NCBI GenBank assembly: GCA_903912445.1
Contig: CAIWHP010000138.1
Coordinates: 1-35,774, forward strand
From: an uncultured Lentisphaerota bacterium
GTDB taxonomy: Bacteria > Verrucomicrobiota > Kiritimatiellia > CAIQIC01
Direction of reading: 5' to 3'
Length of the DNA stretch: 35,774 nt
Part shown: positions 1-7,743 of the stretch, piece by piece
Layout of the letters: every line of letters begins with the position of its first letter
Position numbering within the stretch: the first letter of the stretch is position 1
Translations under genes and position numbers: made by a program
Notes under the pieces: model-generated
Told to the model about the DNA's origin: nothing
Databases searched by the model: none
Seen by the model: only the letters and a program-made list of their open reading frames with translations

Positions 1-980
1 CGCAGCTCGCGCGTCAGCAGCGCCTGCACGGCCGCGCGGGGATCCTTGCCTTCGTTGATGACAGCACAGACCTCTTCCGTGATCGGCGCGCGCAGCCCGT
101 GCTGGCGGGCGACCTCGCGCGCCGTGGCGCAGGTCCAGACGCCTTCGGCCACTTGCGCCATGCTGTCCAAAATCTGCTGGATGCTCTCGCCGCGCCCCAG
201 CCGCTCGCCCACCATCCGGTTGCGGCTGTGCCGGCTCGTGCAGGTGACCATCAGGTCGCCCAGCCCGCTCAGGCCCGCGAAAGTCGCCAGGTGCGCGCCC
301 AGCGCCACCCCGAGCCGCGTCATCTCGGCCAGGCCGCGCGTCATCAGCGCGGCCTTGGTGTTGTCGCCGAAGCCGATCCCGTCGCACGCGCCGGCGGCGA
401 TGGCCATGACATTCTTGAGCGCCCCGCCGAGCTCCACCCCCGCGACGTCCGCCGAGGTGTAGACCCGGAAGGTCCCGTTGCTGAAAATTTTCTGCAGCGC
501 GACCGCGCGGTCGTGGTCGGTGCAGGCGATCGTGACCGCGGTCGGGATGCCGCGCGCGACCTCCTCCGCGTGGCTCGGCCCCGACAGCGCGGCGATCGGG
601 GCATGGTGCAGGAGCTCCCGCGCGACCTGCGTCATGCGGCGGCCCGTTTCACGGTCCAGACCCTTGGTCACGCTCACGACGAGCGCCTCGCGCGGCAGCA
701 GGGCGGCAAACGGCGCCAGCGTGGCGCGGAAGAATTTCGACGGCACGGCGAGCACGACCACCTCGGCCCCCGCCACGGCCGCGGCGCGCTCCGCCACCCA
801 CTCCAGTTCGCCCGGCAGCCGCACGCCCGGCAAAAACTTTTTGTTTTCCCCGGTGCGCCGGATCTCATCCAGATAATCCGGGAACGGCCCCCACAAACGG
901 ACCTGGTGCCCGTTCTTCGCCAGCACCAGCGCCAGCGCCGTGCCCCAGCCGCCATCACCAATTACCGCTATTGTTTTCAT
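1..980 (-). CDS. gpsA: NAD(P)-dependent glycerol-3-phosphate dehydrogenase (3' end outside window)
   Basis: Reduces dihydroxyacetone phosphate to sn-glycerol-3-phosphate in the cytosol, the backbone for phospholipid synthesis. The reverse-strand reading from ATG 978-980 begins MKTIAVIGDGGWGTALA, a Rossmann GxGxxG-type loop with Asp-Gly-Gly in place of the usual Ala-Gly-Ser. It stays open for 326 codons to the window edge. Further on are VTKGLDRETG, LSGPSHAEEVARG and the catalytic-domain signature GGALKNVMAIAAG with the conserved Lys, then CDGIGFGDNTKAALMTRG. The family is normally about 330-340 residues, so only the last few residues are missing. It starts 25 bp after plsY on the same strand, so G3P supply and G3P acylation are probably co-transcribed. 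No strong Shine-Dalgarno precedes the start, which fits translation coupled to plsY. Confidence 0.93.
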   Translation of the reverse strand, partial: MKTIAVIGDGGWGTALALVLAKNGHQVRLWGPFPDYLDEIRRTGENKKFLPGVRLPGELEWVAERAAAVAGAEVVVLAVPSKFFRATLAPFAALLPREALVVSVTKGLDRETGRRMTQVARELLHHAPIAALSGPSHAEEVARGIPTAVTIACTDHDRAVALQKIFSNGTFRVYTSADVAGVELGGALKNVMAIAAGACDGIGFGDNTKAALMTRGLAEMTRLGVALGAHLATFAGLSGLGDLMVTCTSRHSRNRMVGERLGRGESIQQILDSMAQVAEGVWTCATAREVARQHGLRAPITEEVCAVINEGKDPRAAVQALLTREL

Positions 981-1005
981 GCAGGTTACCAAGAGTGGGC
1001 AGAGC

Positions 1006-1698
1006 TCAACGGCCGGAGACCGGACCCGCAGCCGCGCGCTGACCGTCAGCTGCGGCCGCTGTCTGCTTCTTGCCGAATTGAAACCGGTGCTCCGTGCCGG
1101 CGAGGAGCCGCCGGATATTCTGCGCATGCCGGGCGATGATCAGCACTCCCAGCAACGTCAGCGCGCCGGGCAGGAACAGGCCGGCCCGGCCATAGAGCCA
1201 CCAGCCCGCCAACGGCACCAGCGCCGCGGCGCCGAGGGAGGCGGCCGACACGTAGCGCGTCGCCCCAAACACCACGACCCAGCCGAGCAGGCCGATCCCC
1301 ACCGCCGCCGGCGCGACGCCGATCAGCACGCCCGCGCTGGTCGCCACGCCCTTGCCGCCCTTGAACCTGAGGTAGACCGGAAAGTTATGGCCCAGAATCG
1401 CGGCGCAGCCGCACAGCAGCCCGAAGCTGTTGTCCAGCCCTTGAAAAACCGGCAGACCGCCTTTGCCCAGCAGGGGGAAAACCAGCGCCGGCACCAAGCC
1501 CTTCGCGGCATCGAGCGCGAAGGTCAGGACACCCCACCCCTTGCCGACACACCGAAAAACATTGGTCGCGCCAATGTTCTTGCTGCCGACGGCGCGGATG
1601 TCCACGCCCCGCAGGCGCGCGATCAGCAGGCCGAACGGAACGGCGCCCACCAGATAGGCGAGCGCCAGCCAGCCGGCCAGATGGAACCACGGATTCAT
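1006..1698 (-). CDS. plsY: Glycerol-3-phosphate acyltransferase PlsY
   Basis: Inner-membrane enzyme that transfers an acyl group from acyl-phosphate to glycerol-3-phosphate, making lysophosphatidic acid. The 230-residue protein has several hydrophobic segments and the PlsY motifs: GAVPFGLLIARL near residue 18, KNIGATNVFRCVGKGWG near 40-56 (SGNIGATN block), and RFKGGKGVATSAGVLIG near 112-128 (second conserved loop). Length is slightly above the usual 200 because of a polar C-terminal tail. It lies 61 bp downstream of tatC and just upstream of gpsA, which makes its substrate. Confidence 0.95.
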   Translation of the reverse strand: MNPWFHLAGWLALAYLVGAVPFGLLIARLRGVDIRAVGSKNIGATNVFRCVGKGWGVLTFALDAAKGLVPALVFPLLGKGGLPVFQGLDNSFGLLCGCAAILGHNFPVYLRFKGGKGVATSAGVLIGVAPAAVGIGLLGWVVVFGATRYVSAASLGAAALVPLAGWWLYGRAGLFLPGALTLLGVLIIARHAQNIRRLLAGTEHRFQFGKKQTAAAADGQRAAAGPVSGR

Positions 1699-1759
1699 CG
1701 GCGATGGGATACCACATTGCGGCGCGGCGCGCGAGACTGGAATCGCGGCCCCGGCGCAA

Positions 1760-2845
1760 TCAGTCAGTGGGCGTTGCGGGCTTCTTCTTCTGGCGTTCGC
1801 CCAGGAAGATCAGCCAGATGGAGATCTCGAACAGGACGTAGAGCGGCAGCGCCATGATCAGCATCGAGATCACGTCCGGGCTGGGCGAGATGACCATCGC
1901 CACGACGAGCGAGATGATGACCACGACCTTGCGCGAGCCGCGCAGCATCGTGGAATTGATCAGGCCGAGGCGCCCGAGGATCAGCAGCACGATCGGAAAC
2001 TCGAAGATCAAGCCGAAGCCGAGCATCGTGAAGGTGGCGAAGCTGATGTAGCTGCTGATGGTCCACTGCGGCATGGTGCCCAGCCAGACGTTGATCTTGT
2101 ACATGACCTGCGTGCCGATCGGCACGGCGACGTAGAAGGCGAGCGCGACGCCGGCAAAGAAGAGCAACGCCGCGAACCCCATGGACTGGCGCACGACGCG
2201 CCGCTCGTTGCGGGTCAGGCCGGGGAAGATGAAGCTCGTGATGAAATAGATCAGAAAAGGCGCGCCCATGATCAGGCCGCAATAGAAGGCGAGCTTCAGC
2301 GCCAGCATGAAGGCGTCGGTGACGTTCAGGGTCGAGAGATAGCGGTCCCGGCTGTCGGTGAGCCGCTTGAACAGCTCCTTGGATTCGTCGGTGACGTTCA
2401 CCACCAGCGCCAGGACGTTGGTCCCCTCGCTGCCGCGCAAGGTGAGCAGCGGCTGCCCGGCCTTTTCGGCCACGTTGAACGTCAGCAGGAACTGCTCGGG
2501 CGTGTCGAGGGCTTTCTTCAGCAGCGGCTTCGCCGCGTCGTCCAGGTTCAGGTCCACCAGAAACTCGTCCACATTGTTGCTGATGCTCAAGGCCACGAGC
2601 GCCGGGTCGGGCTTGTGGCTGAAGCTCATCGTCAGCAGCGGCTTCTCGTGCTTGCCGACGATCAGGTCCAGCGGCGCCTTGAGCAGCGTGAGGAAGTGCG
2701 GCGCCATCGGGAACGAGATGGACATCGTGATGACGAGCGTGAAGATGCAGCGGACGAGCATCTGCCGCAGATCCTCCAGATGCGCGAGGAACGGCTTGGT
2801 CTCTTTTTCCTTCTGCTCGAAGGCGTCAGGCGGCAGGGTTGACAT
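1760..2845 (-). CDS. tatC: Sec-independent protein translocase subunit TatC, with enlarged periplasmic loop
   Basis: Receptor subunit of the twin-arginine translocase for folded proteins. Start set at ATG 2843-2845 (MSTLPPDAFEQKEK), which overlaps the end of tatA by 20 bp; an upstream in-frame extension is an Arg/Pro-rich shadow of tatA. The 361-residue product has the N-terminal signature PFLAHLEDLRQML (residues 18-30), TM1 at about 31-47, FIFPGLTRNERR after TM2, and GLIFEFPIVLLILGRLGLI. Between TM1 and TM2 there are about 110 extra residues (about 60-172) compared with an ordinary 240-260 residue TatC. This loop is polar and rich in Asp, Leu and Lys. By TatC topology it should face the periplasm. 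The rest of the protein looks intact, so function is likely kept. Confidence 0.93.
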   Translation of the reverse strand: MSTLPPDAFEQKEKETKPFLAHLEDLRQMLVRCIFTLVITMSISFPMAPHFLTLLKAPLDLIVGKHEKPLLTMSFSHKPDPALVALSISNNVDEFLVDLNLDDAAKPLLKKALDTPEQFLLTFNVAEKAGQPLLTLRGSEGTNVLALVVNVTDESKELFKRLTDSRDRYLSTLNVTDAFMLALKLAFYCGLIMGAPFLIYFITSFIFPGLTRNERRVVRQSMGFAALLFFAGVALAFYVAVPIGTQVMYKINVWLGTMPQWTISSYISFATFTMLGFGLIFEFPIVLLILGRLGLINSTMLRGSRKVVVIISLVVAMVISPSPDVISMLIMALPLYVLFEISIWLIFLGERQKKKPATPTD

Positions 2846-3383
2846 CCGTCTTTTTCTCCGCAGGCGGATTGACCGGGGTGGCCGCAGGGGGCTCGGTGGC
2901 GACGGACGCGGCGGAGGGCGCCGCCGCCGGGGCCGCAAGGGGTGCGGCGGCAACCGGGTCGGACGAAGCCGCCGGCGGAGTGACCGCGGCAGCTGCGGGC
3001 GCGGCCGCCGGGGCGGCAGCGCCGGGCAAGGTGACCGGCGCATCGGAGACGACCACCGGCGCGGTGACCGCAGCCTCCGCCGACAACTCGGCTTCATAGC
3101 CGGGATACTCCTCGCCGGTCTCGCCGTAGGGGTGTTCCGACTCCGGCGTGCCCTCGGTCAGAGCCGGGGTGGACGGAGGGGGCGGAGGCGGCGGGGTCGT
3201 GTCCGGCTCCTTCATGATTTCGCTCTCGATGTCGCGCGCGGCGCGGCGGAACTCCTCCATGGACTTGCCAATGGACCGCGCCATCGAAGGCAGCTTCTTC
3301 GGGCCGAACAGCAGCAGCGCGATCACCAGGATCAGGACGGTGTCGGGCATGCTGAAAAACGCCGTGACAGGTGCCGATATCAT
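2826..3383 (-). CDS. tatA: Sec-independent protein translocase subunit TatA with long Pro/Ala-rich tail
   Basis: Pore-forming subunit of the Tat translocase. Start chosen at ATG 3381-3383 (MISAPVTAFFSMPDTV), directly before the single membrane helix; ATG 3348-3350 (MPDTV) is an alternative. The hydrophobic segment VLILVIALLLFGPKKLP (about residues 16-32) contains the FGPKKLP hinge typical of TatA, followed by the amphipathic helix MARSIGKSMEEFRRA. The 185-residue length is about twice the normal TatA. The extra is a low-complexity tail, with a polyproline run near residues 65-75 and then long Ala/Pro/Val stretches, probably disordered in the cytoplasm. It overlaps tatC by 20 bp, indicating translational coupling. 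Confidence 0.92.
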   Translation of the reverse strand: MISAPVTAFFSMPDTVLILVIALLLFGPKKLPSMARSIGKSMEEFRRAARDIESEIMKEPDTTPPPPPPPSTPALTEGTPESEHPYGETGEEYPGYEAELSAEAAVTAPVVVSDAPVTLPGAAAPAAAPAAAAVTPPAASSDPVAAAPLAAPAAAPSAASVATEPPAATPVNPPAEKKTDVNPAA

Positions 3384-3420
3384 CTTATTTCCCGCTCCCG
3401 CGTTACCGCGCAATTTTCCG

Positions 3421-3453
3421 CAAAACAAAGGGCAGAGCTGCGCGCCCTGCCCC
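3421..3453 (-). terminator. Putative Rho-independent terminator after pal
   Basis: Read on the minus strand just after the pal stop codon, GGGCAG and CTGCCC (3447-3452 and 3430-3435) can pair across an 11-nt loop and are followed by TTTGTTTT (3421-3429). The stem is only 6-7 bp, so this may be a partial terminator separating tol-pal transcription from tatAC. Confidence 0.45.
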
Positions 3454-3474
3454 TGCTGCCGTTCACGCCACGGA

Positions 3475-3996
3475 CTACTTGAACAGAACGAACTCGGCGC
3501 GGCGGTTCTTGCTCCACGATTCCTCGTCGTGCCCGAGCGCCACCGGCTTTTCCTTGCCGAAGCTCTTGGTCTGGATGCGCGTGGCATCGAGGCCGAGGCT
3601 CTGCAGGTAGTTGCGCACCGCGCCCGCCCGGCGCTCGCCCAGCGCGAGGTTGTATTCCGCGCTGCCGCGCTCGTCGCAGTGGCCTTCCACGATCACGCCG
3701 CCGGCGGTGCTCTTCTTGAGGGCCGCCGCGACGGTCTCGACCTTGGCGCGCTCCGATTCCTTGACCTGCGCGCTGTCGTAGTCAAAATAGACGGACTGGA
3801 ACTGGCCGGCGAATTCCAGCGCGTTCAGGTCCGGCCGGCTGCCGACGCCGGTGCCGTCGCCGATGCCGCCGAGCTTGCCGCCGATGTCGCCTTCGCCCGT
3901 GCCGCTGCCCGCGGTTTTTTTCTTGCAACCGCTGCCCAGGGCCACGGCCGCCACCAAACCCACCGCCATCCACATCATCCAACGCTTGCTTTGCAT
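3475..3996 (-). CDS. pal: Peptidoglycan-associated lipoprotein Pal
   Basis: Outer-membrane lipoprotein that binds peptidoglycan and works with TolB in the Tol-Pal system. Start at ATG 3994-3996 (MQSKRWMMWM) is decided by a strong AAAGGAG six or so bases upstream; the longer in-frame extension runs back into tolB and is rejected. A lipoprotein signal ends in LGSGC with Cys24, a slightly non-canonical lipobox. After a Gly-rich linker comes an OmpA/MotB domain (about residues 75-173): VYFDYDSAQVK, VEGHCDERGSAEYNLALGERRA, and NRRAEFVL at the C-terminus. The 173-residue length is normal for Pal. It lies 29 bp after tolB. Confidence 0.96.
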   Translation of the reverse strand: MQSKRWMMWMAVGLVAAVALGSGCKKKTAGSGTGEGDIGGKLGGIGDGTGVGSRPDLNALEFAGQFQSVYFDYDSAQVKESERAKVETVAAALKKSTAGGVIVEGHCDERGSAEYNLALGERRAGAVRNYLQSLGLDATRIQTKSFGKEKPVALGHDEESWSKNRRAEFVLFK

Positions 3997-4025
3997 GTTA
4001 GCTCCTTTGAAGCTTGTTGTTCCCG

Positions 4026-5222
4026 TCATTTCGCCGTCACCGACGGCGAAGTCCAATCGCCGGAAAGTTGCCCCAACGCTACAGGCGGGTCGCCCAGCGT
4101 GTCAAGCAGGTAAATGGACGAGCGGTAGTTCTGCGTGCGGCTGCACACGATGTGCCGGCCGTCGGGCGCCCAGCAGGGGTCCTCGTAGCTGGCGTCGCCG
4201 GGCGAGATCATCTTGCTGTCGAGCGTGTTCGGGTCGAGCACGCAGATCTGGAACTTGCCCATCAGGCTCGCGTAGGCGATGAGCCCGTTCGCGCCCCAGT
4301 TGGGCGACACGTTCTGCGAGCCGCGCGTCGTCAGCCGGCGCGGCGCGCCCCCGCTGCGCGAGATCACGTAGAGCTGCGGGTGCGCCGTGCTCGCCTGGTC
4401 GGAGGCGTAGACGATGTGGCTGCCGTCCGGCGACCAGCACGGCGAGGCGATCGCCGCGCGCGGCTCGCTCGTCAGCCGCACCGGCGTGCCGCCGTTCACG
4501 GCGCGCACGTAGAGGTTCGGGCTGCCATCCTTCGAGAGCGTGAGCGCCACGAGGCTGCCGTCGGGCGAGATCGCGCCGCCGGAGTTCATGCCGCCGTAGC
4601 TGGCGATCACGCGCCGGCTGTGCGTGGCGAGGTCGATCAGGTAGACGTCGGGGTAGCGCTTGAGGAACGCGGTGTAGGTGATGCGCTGCCCGTCCGGCGC
4701 CCAGCGCGGCGCCAGGCAGATGTTGCGGTCGTTGGTGATCTGCTGGAGGTTGCCGCCATCCATGTCGCAGACATAGAGCTCCTTCGCCCCGCTGCGCGTG
4801 CCGAGCAGCGCGATGTGGCCGGAGAACATGCCCTTCTGGCCGATGGCCACGAGGATATCGTCGGCCACGCGGTGGGCCAGCGTCCGCGCCGCGCCCGGCG
4901 CCACCGCGTATTGCTTGCTCAGCAGCCAGCGCTGCTGCGAGGCGCTGTAGAGCTGGATCTGCGCGGCGAGTTGGCCGCTGACCTGCGCGGTGCCGATGAG
5001 CGCAAATTCCGCGCCCGGCGCCGCCGGCACAAACCAGCCGGAACGGAGCAGGTCGTCCTCCAGCACGCGCTTGAATTCCGCCGGCACGCCGCCGCCGGCG
5101 ACAAGCCGCGACCAGTCGATGCCGGCCTTCGCCGAGCCGCCCTTGCGCACCGTCACCTGCGCCTGCGCCGTGCCGAGGCACACGCCGAGCGCCACCGCCA
5201 GCCACCAGAATTTCTGTGTCAT
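4026..5222 (-). CDS. tolB: Tol-Pal system beta-propeller protein TolB
   Basis: Periplasmic protein linking Pal to the inner-membrane TolQRA complex. Start at ATG 5220-5222 (MTQKFWWLAVALGV) gives a signal peptide ending near AQA-Q, with AGGA about 10 bases upstream; the longer frame begins inside palindromic repeats and is rejected. The 398-residue product has an N-terminal alpha/beta domain, then PD40-type propeller blades marked by APRWAPDGQRITY, GGAISPDGSLVAL, SPCWSPDGSHIVYASD, VSPNWGANGLIAYAS and DPCWAPDGRHIVCSR. It sits between the TolA/TonB-like gene (105 bp upstream, filled by three palindromes) and pal. Confidence 0.95.
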   Translation of the reverse strand: MTQKFWWLAVALGVCLGTAQAQVTVRKGGSAKAGIDWSRLVAGGGVPAEFKRVLEDDLLRSGWFVPAAPGAEFALIGTAQVSGQLAAQIQLYSASQQRWLLSKQYAVAPGAARTLAHRVADDILVAIGQKGMFSGHIALLGTRSGAKELYVCDMDGGNLQQITNDRNICLAPRWAPDGQRITYTAFLKRYPDVYLIDLATHSRRVIASYGGMNSGGAISPDGSLVALTLSKDGSPNLYVRAVNGGTPVRLTSEPRAAIASPCWSPDGSHIVYASDQASTAHPQLYVISRSGGAPRRLTTRGSQNVSPNWGANGLIAYASLMGKFQICVLDPNTLDSKMISPGDASYEDPCWAPDGRHIVCSRTQNYRSSIYLLDTLGDPPVALGQLSGDWTSPSVTAK

Positions 5223-5235
5223 AAATGTTTTCCTG

Positions 5236-5316
5236 TTTCCAAGCCCTGGAAAAACGAAGCCGCTTTTTTCCAAGCCTGGGAACCGCGGCGGCACCGTTTT
5301 TCCAAGCCTTGGAAAG
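5236..5316. repeat. Three TTTCCAAGG-type palindromes between the tolA-like gene and tolB
   Basis: Three inverted repeats with the core TTTCCAAG-CC-TGGAAA lie at about 5236-5253, 5264-5282 and 5296-5316, spaced about 30 bp apart. They fill nearly all the gap between the upstream stop codon (5328) and the tolB start. The same element recurs at 10199-10347, 16364-16384, 28917-28969, 29484-29500 and 30429-30482. Confidence 0.85.
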
Positions 5317-5327
5317 CGGCGGGTTCT

Positions 5328-6155
5328 CTACAGCAACAGCTTCTCCAATTCAAACTGAATCGTGATGTCCTGCGCCGGCCCGATGAATTGCGGCGGCAGC
5401 GGCTTGAGGCGTTTGACCGCCTGCACGGCGCGCTTGACCGAATCGTCCATCAGCGTATTGCCGGAGGGGCGCATCATCTGCCAGTCGCTGATCGTGCCGT
5501 CGCGTTTGACGCGGATGGTCACGGTCGCGACCGGGTTGCCGGCATTCGCCAGGCCGCTCGGCTGCTGCCAGGCCTCGTACATGATCTGCTTCACCATCGC
5601 GTAGTACCACGCCACCGGGGAATCGGAACCGCCGCTCCCGGTGCCGCTGCCCAGCCCCTTGCCATAGCCGGGGCGCCCGCTGACGCCGCGCGTGCTGCCG
5701 CCGACGCCGCGGACCGAGCCGTTAAGCATGGCGCGAATTTGATCCGCCGAGAGCTTCGGCCGGTTGTTGACGATGCGCGAGATGCGGTTGGTCTTGGCGG
5801 GCGCGGCCACCTTGATCTGCGGCACCGGTTTGGGCGTCGGCTTGGGGGTCGGCTTGACCGGCTTGGGCTTCGGCTTGACCGGCTCGGGGATCGTGTCGTT
5901 CTTCGGCGGCTCCGGCGGCGGAATGTCCTCCGGCGGCTTGACGTCCGGAACCTTGTTCTGCGGGGGCGGGGTGTCCGGCCCCGTCTCGCCGCCGCCCCCG
6001 CCCGCGGGGCCGGAGAGATCGATCATCGTGATCTCTTCCTTCAGCTTGAGCGGCCGCGCGCCGAGCAGGAACAGCTGGACGACGAGGAAGACCGCCACCA
6101 CCGCGCCGTGGACGATGGCGGTCCCGGAAAAGACGCGCCTGAACGACCGGTTCAT
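5328..6155 (-). CDS. TonB/TolA-like energy transducer of the Tol-Pal operon
   Basis: Probably carries proton-motive force from the TolQR motor across the periplasm; by position it fills the TolA slot. The 275 residues show a short cytoplasmic N-terminus, one membrane helix at about 11-32 (GTAIVHGAVVAVFLVVQLFL), a Pro/Lys-rich rigid stretch at about 60-130, a Gly/Ser linker around 150-180, and a C-terminal TonB-type domain: AWQQPSGLANAGNPVATVTI, RVKRDGTISDW, and VKRLKPLPPQFIGPAQDITI. The start overlaps the stop of the tolR-like gene by 4 bp (ATGA type). It could equally be called TonB; the neighbours tolB and pal argue for a Tol role. Confidence 0.85.
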   Translation of the reverse strand: MNRSFRRVFSGTAIVHGAVVAVFLVVQLFLLGARPLKLKEEITMIDLSGPAGGGGGETGPDTPPPQNKVPDVKPPEDIPPPEPPKNDTIPEPVKPKPKPVKPTPKPTPKPVPQIKVAAPAKTNRISRIVNNRPKLSADQIRAMLNGSVRGVGGSTRGVSGRPGYGKGLGSGTGSGGSDSPVAWYYAMVKQIMYEAWQQPSGLANAGNPVATVTIRVKRDGTISDWQMMRPSGNTLMDDSVKRAVQAVKRLKPLPPQFIGPAQDITIQFELEKLLL

Positions 6156-6592
6156 CTCTTGCGCTTCTCCTGCGGCGCGGCGAACTTCTCCTGCGGCGAG
6201 TACACCAGGCCCATGCGGGTGATGTGCGCGTCGTGCAGGATCTTCATGATCTCGGCGACCTTGCCGTAGGGCAGGTTCTCGTCGGCGCGGACGAGCACGG
6301 TCAGCTCGGGGTCGGCGCGGCCCATCAGGTTCATCTCGCTGGCAAGGTCGTCGCGCGTGGTGAACTTGTTGTCGAGATAGACGCGCCCGGCGAGGTCGAG
6401 CGTGATCGAGCGGTTGTGTTCGCCGCTGATGTCGCTGGCCTTGCCGGCCGGCAGCTTGATCGGGATGCCCTGCTCCAGCAGCGGCATGGTGATGATGAAC
6501 ACGACAAGCAGGAACATCATCACGTCGATGAGCGGGATCAGGTTGATGTCCCGGATCTGGTGGACGGATACGATGGCGGAACGGCGTCCCAT
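6152..6592 (-). CDS. tolR: ExbD/TolR family proton-channel subunit
   Basis: Inner-membrane partner of TolQ that forms the proton-driven motor. It has 146 residues with one N-terminal membrane helix, INLIPLIDVMMFLLVVFIIT. The protonatable Asp23 in this helix corresponds to the essential Asp of ExbD/TolR. The periplasmic domain contains ITLDLAGRVYLDN, LTVLVRADENLPYGKVAEIM and ITRMGLVYSP, all typical of the family. It lies 2 bp after the tolQ-like gene and overlaps the tolA-like start by 4 bp. Assignment to TolR rather than ExbD rests on context. Confidence 0.9.
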   Translation of the reverse strand: MGRRSAIVSVHQIRDINLIPLIDVMMFLLVVFIITMPLLEQGIPIKLPAGKASDISGEHNRSITLDLAGRVYLDNKFTTRDDLASEMNLMGRADPELTVLVRADENLPYGKVAEIMKILHDAHITRMGLVYSPQEKFAAPQEKRKR

Positions 6593-6594
6593 GG

Positions 6595-7344
6595 TCAGCC
6601 CTGGTCCTTGAGGAACTCGCGCTGCAACGAGCTCATGAGTTCATCGGCAAAGTTGTCCATCTGCACCGCGATCGTGCGGATCTCGGCGGCGAGATAGTTG
6701 TAGCCGACCGCCGAGGGGATCGCGACGACGAGCGCGGCGGCGGTGGTGATGAGCGCGCCGGAGATGCCGGGCGCGACCTCGCCGATGGAGGCCGCGCCGG
6801 CCTTGGCCATCGAGGAGAACGTGTCCATGACGCCCCAGACCGTGCCGAGCAGGCCGAGCAGCGGCGCGGCGCTGGCGGCGGTCGAGAGGAACCCCATGCG
6901 GTCCTCCAGCTCGAGCGCCTGGTCGGCGATGCTGCGCTCCGCCGCGTTGCGGATCGCGGTGAGCTGGTAGGGGTTGAGCTTGAGGTTGCGCTCGAGCCCG
7001 CGCACGAACAGCTCCGCGGTCTCGCTGCCGCGCGCCTCCAGCTCGACACCGACCGCGGTGCAGGCGCCCTCGTAGACCTTGAACAGCGGCGAATCCGGAA
7101 ACGGCTGCTGCTTGAGGAAGAGCGCGAGCGGATGCTGCTCCTTGCGGAAGGTGCTGATGAAATGTTTGCCGGCCCGCTTGGCCCGCTTGAGCATCAGCCA
7201 CTTCGCCACCATCACGGTCCACGCATAAATCGAGACGACAAACAGGATCCCGACGAACAGCTTGCCCGAAACGAAATTACTGTTCTGAAACGCGTACCAC
7301 GCATCCGCCACCACCGGCTGCGGCATCATCAAAGCCAAGGTCAT
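6595..7344 (-). CDS. tolQ: MotA/TolQ/ExbB proton-channel family protein
   Basis: Polytopic inner-membrane motor subunit. The 249-residue protein has a first membrane helix at about 30-50 (KLFVGILFVVSIYAWTVMVA), a cytoplasmic domain, and two more helices that flank the conserved block LSTAASAAPLLGLLGTVWGVMDTFSS and GEVAPGISGALITTAAALVVAIPSA (given here as landmarks in separate helices near residues 150-215). The start has AAGGA about 6 bases upstream. It is the first gene of the minus-strand envelope block and follows a good promoter at 7384-7411. Confidence 0.9.
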   Translation of the reverse strand: MTLALMMPQPVVADAWYAFQNSNFVSGKLFVGILFVVSIYAWTVMVAKWLMLKRAKRAGKHFISTFRKEQHPLALFLKQQPFPDSPLFKVYEGACTAVGVELEARGSETAELFVRGLERNLKLNPYQLTAIRNAAERSIADQALELEDRMGFLSTAASAAPLLGLLGTVWGVMDTFSSMAKAGAASIGEVAPGISGALITTAAALVVAIPSAVGYNYLAAEIRTIAVQMDNFADELMSSLQREFLKDQG

Positions 7345-7383
7345 GTTGTTTCCTTAATAGAAAGGGGCCAAAAAACCGCGCGC

Positions 7384-7411
7384 ACTTTAGCATCTTCGGC
7401 GCGGCGGTCAA
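7384..7411 (-). promoter_or_regulatory. Sigma70-type promoter of the tol-pal block
   Basis: On the minus strand TTGACC (7406-7411) and TAAAGT (7384-7389) are separated by 16 bp. They lie about 40 bp upstream of the tolQ-like start. Five of six -35 bases and four of six -10 bases match the consensus. Confidence 0.55.
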
Positions 7412-7743
7412 CCGCGGCGCGCAACCAGCCGAAAAACGTTGAGGCCGCCCTCGCAAACGATGCTATGGGAGAGCACTTTCACTGCGCCAAACCAACCCCC
7501 ACCGCAGGCCCCGGAGCCGCAGGGCCCCTCCCTCAGCGGGAGTGTCGTGGGACGGCAGCGCGGAGGTTCCGGCGTGGAGTGCGGCAGGTTGGCTGCGCCC
7601 GTCTCGCCTTTGGCTCGGCTGCTGCCGCCTTGTCCGGCGGAGTTTGCTCCGCCGTGAGGGTTGCGTTTCCTTTTGCTGATCGCACGCAGCCAGCTGTGCG
7701 GTCAAAGGCTAACAGGTTGACCGCCAGCCGCTGACCTCTGTCT
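7412..7743. other. Gene-free spacer between the MTHFR fusion and the tol-pal promoter
   Basis: No convincing coding sequence. It holds a perfect 7-bp hairpin, GGCGGAG-TTTG-CTCCGCC at 7636-7653. A second imperfect 8-bp stem lies near 7678-7703 (GATCGCAC paired with GTGCGGTC). Either could help end transcription of the upstream minus-strand gene, but neither has a strong T-run. Confidence 0.4.

Noticed and set aside
2846-3097. 84-residue N-terminal extension of TatC
   Set aside because: Arg/Pro-only sequence that is tatA read in another frame. MSTLPPDAF at 2845 matches a TatC N-terminus.
7412-7743. Short open frames in the spacer upstream of the tol-pal promoter
   Set aside because: Composition-driven, no ribosome binding site, no similarity I recognise.
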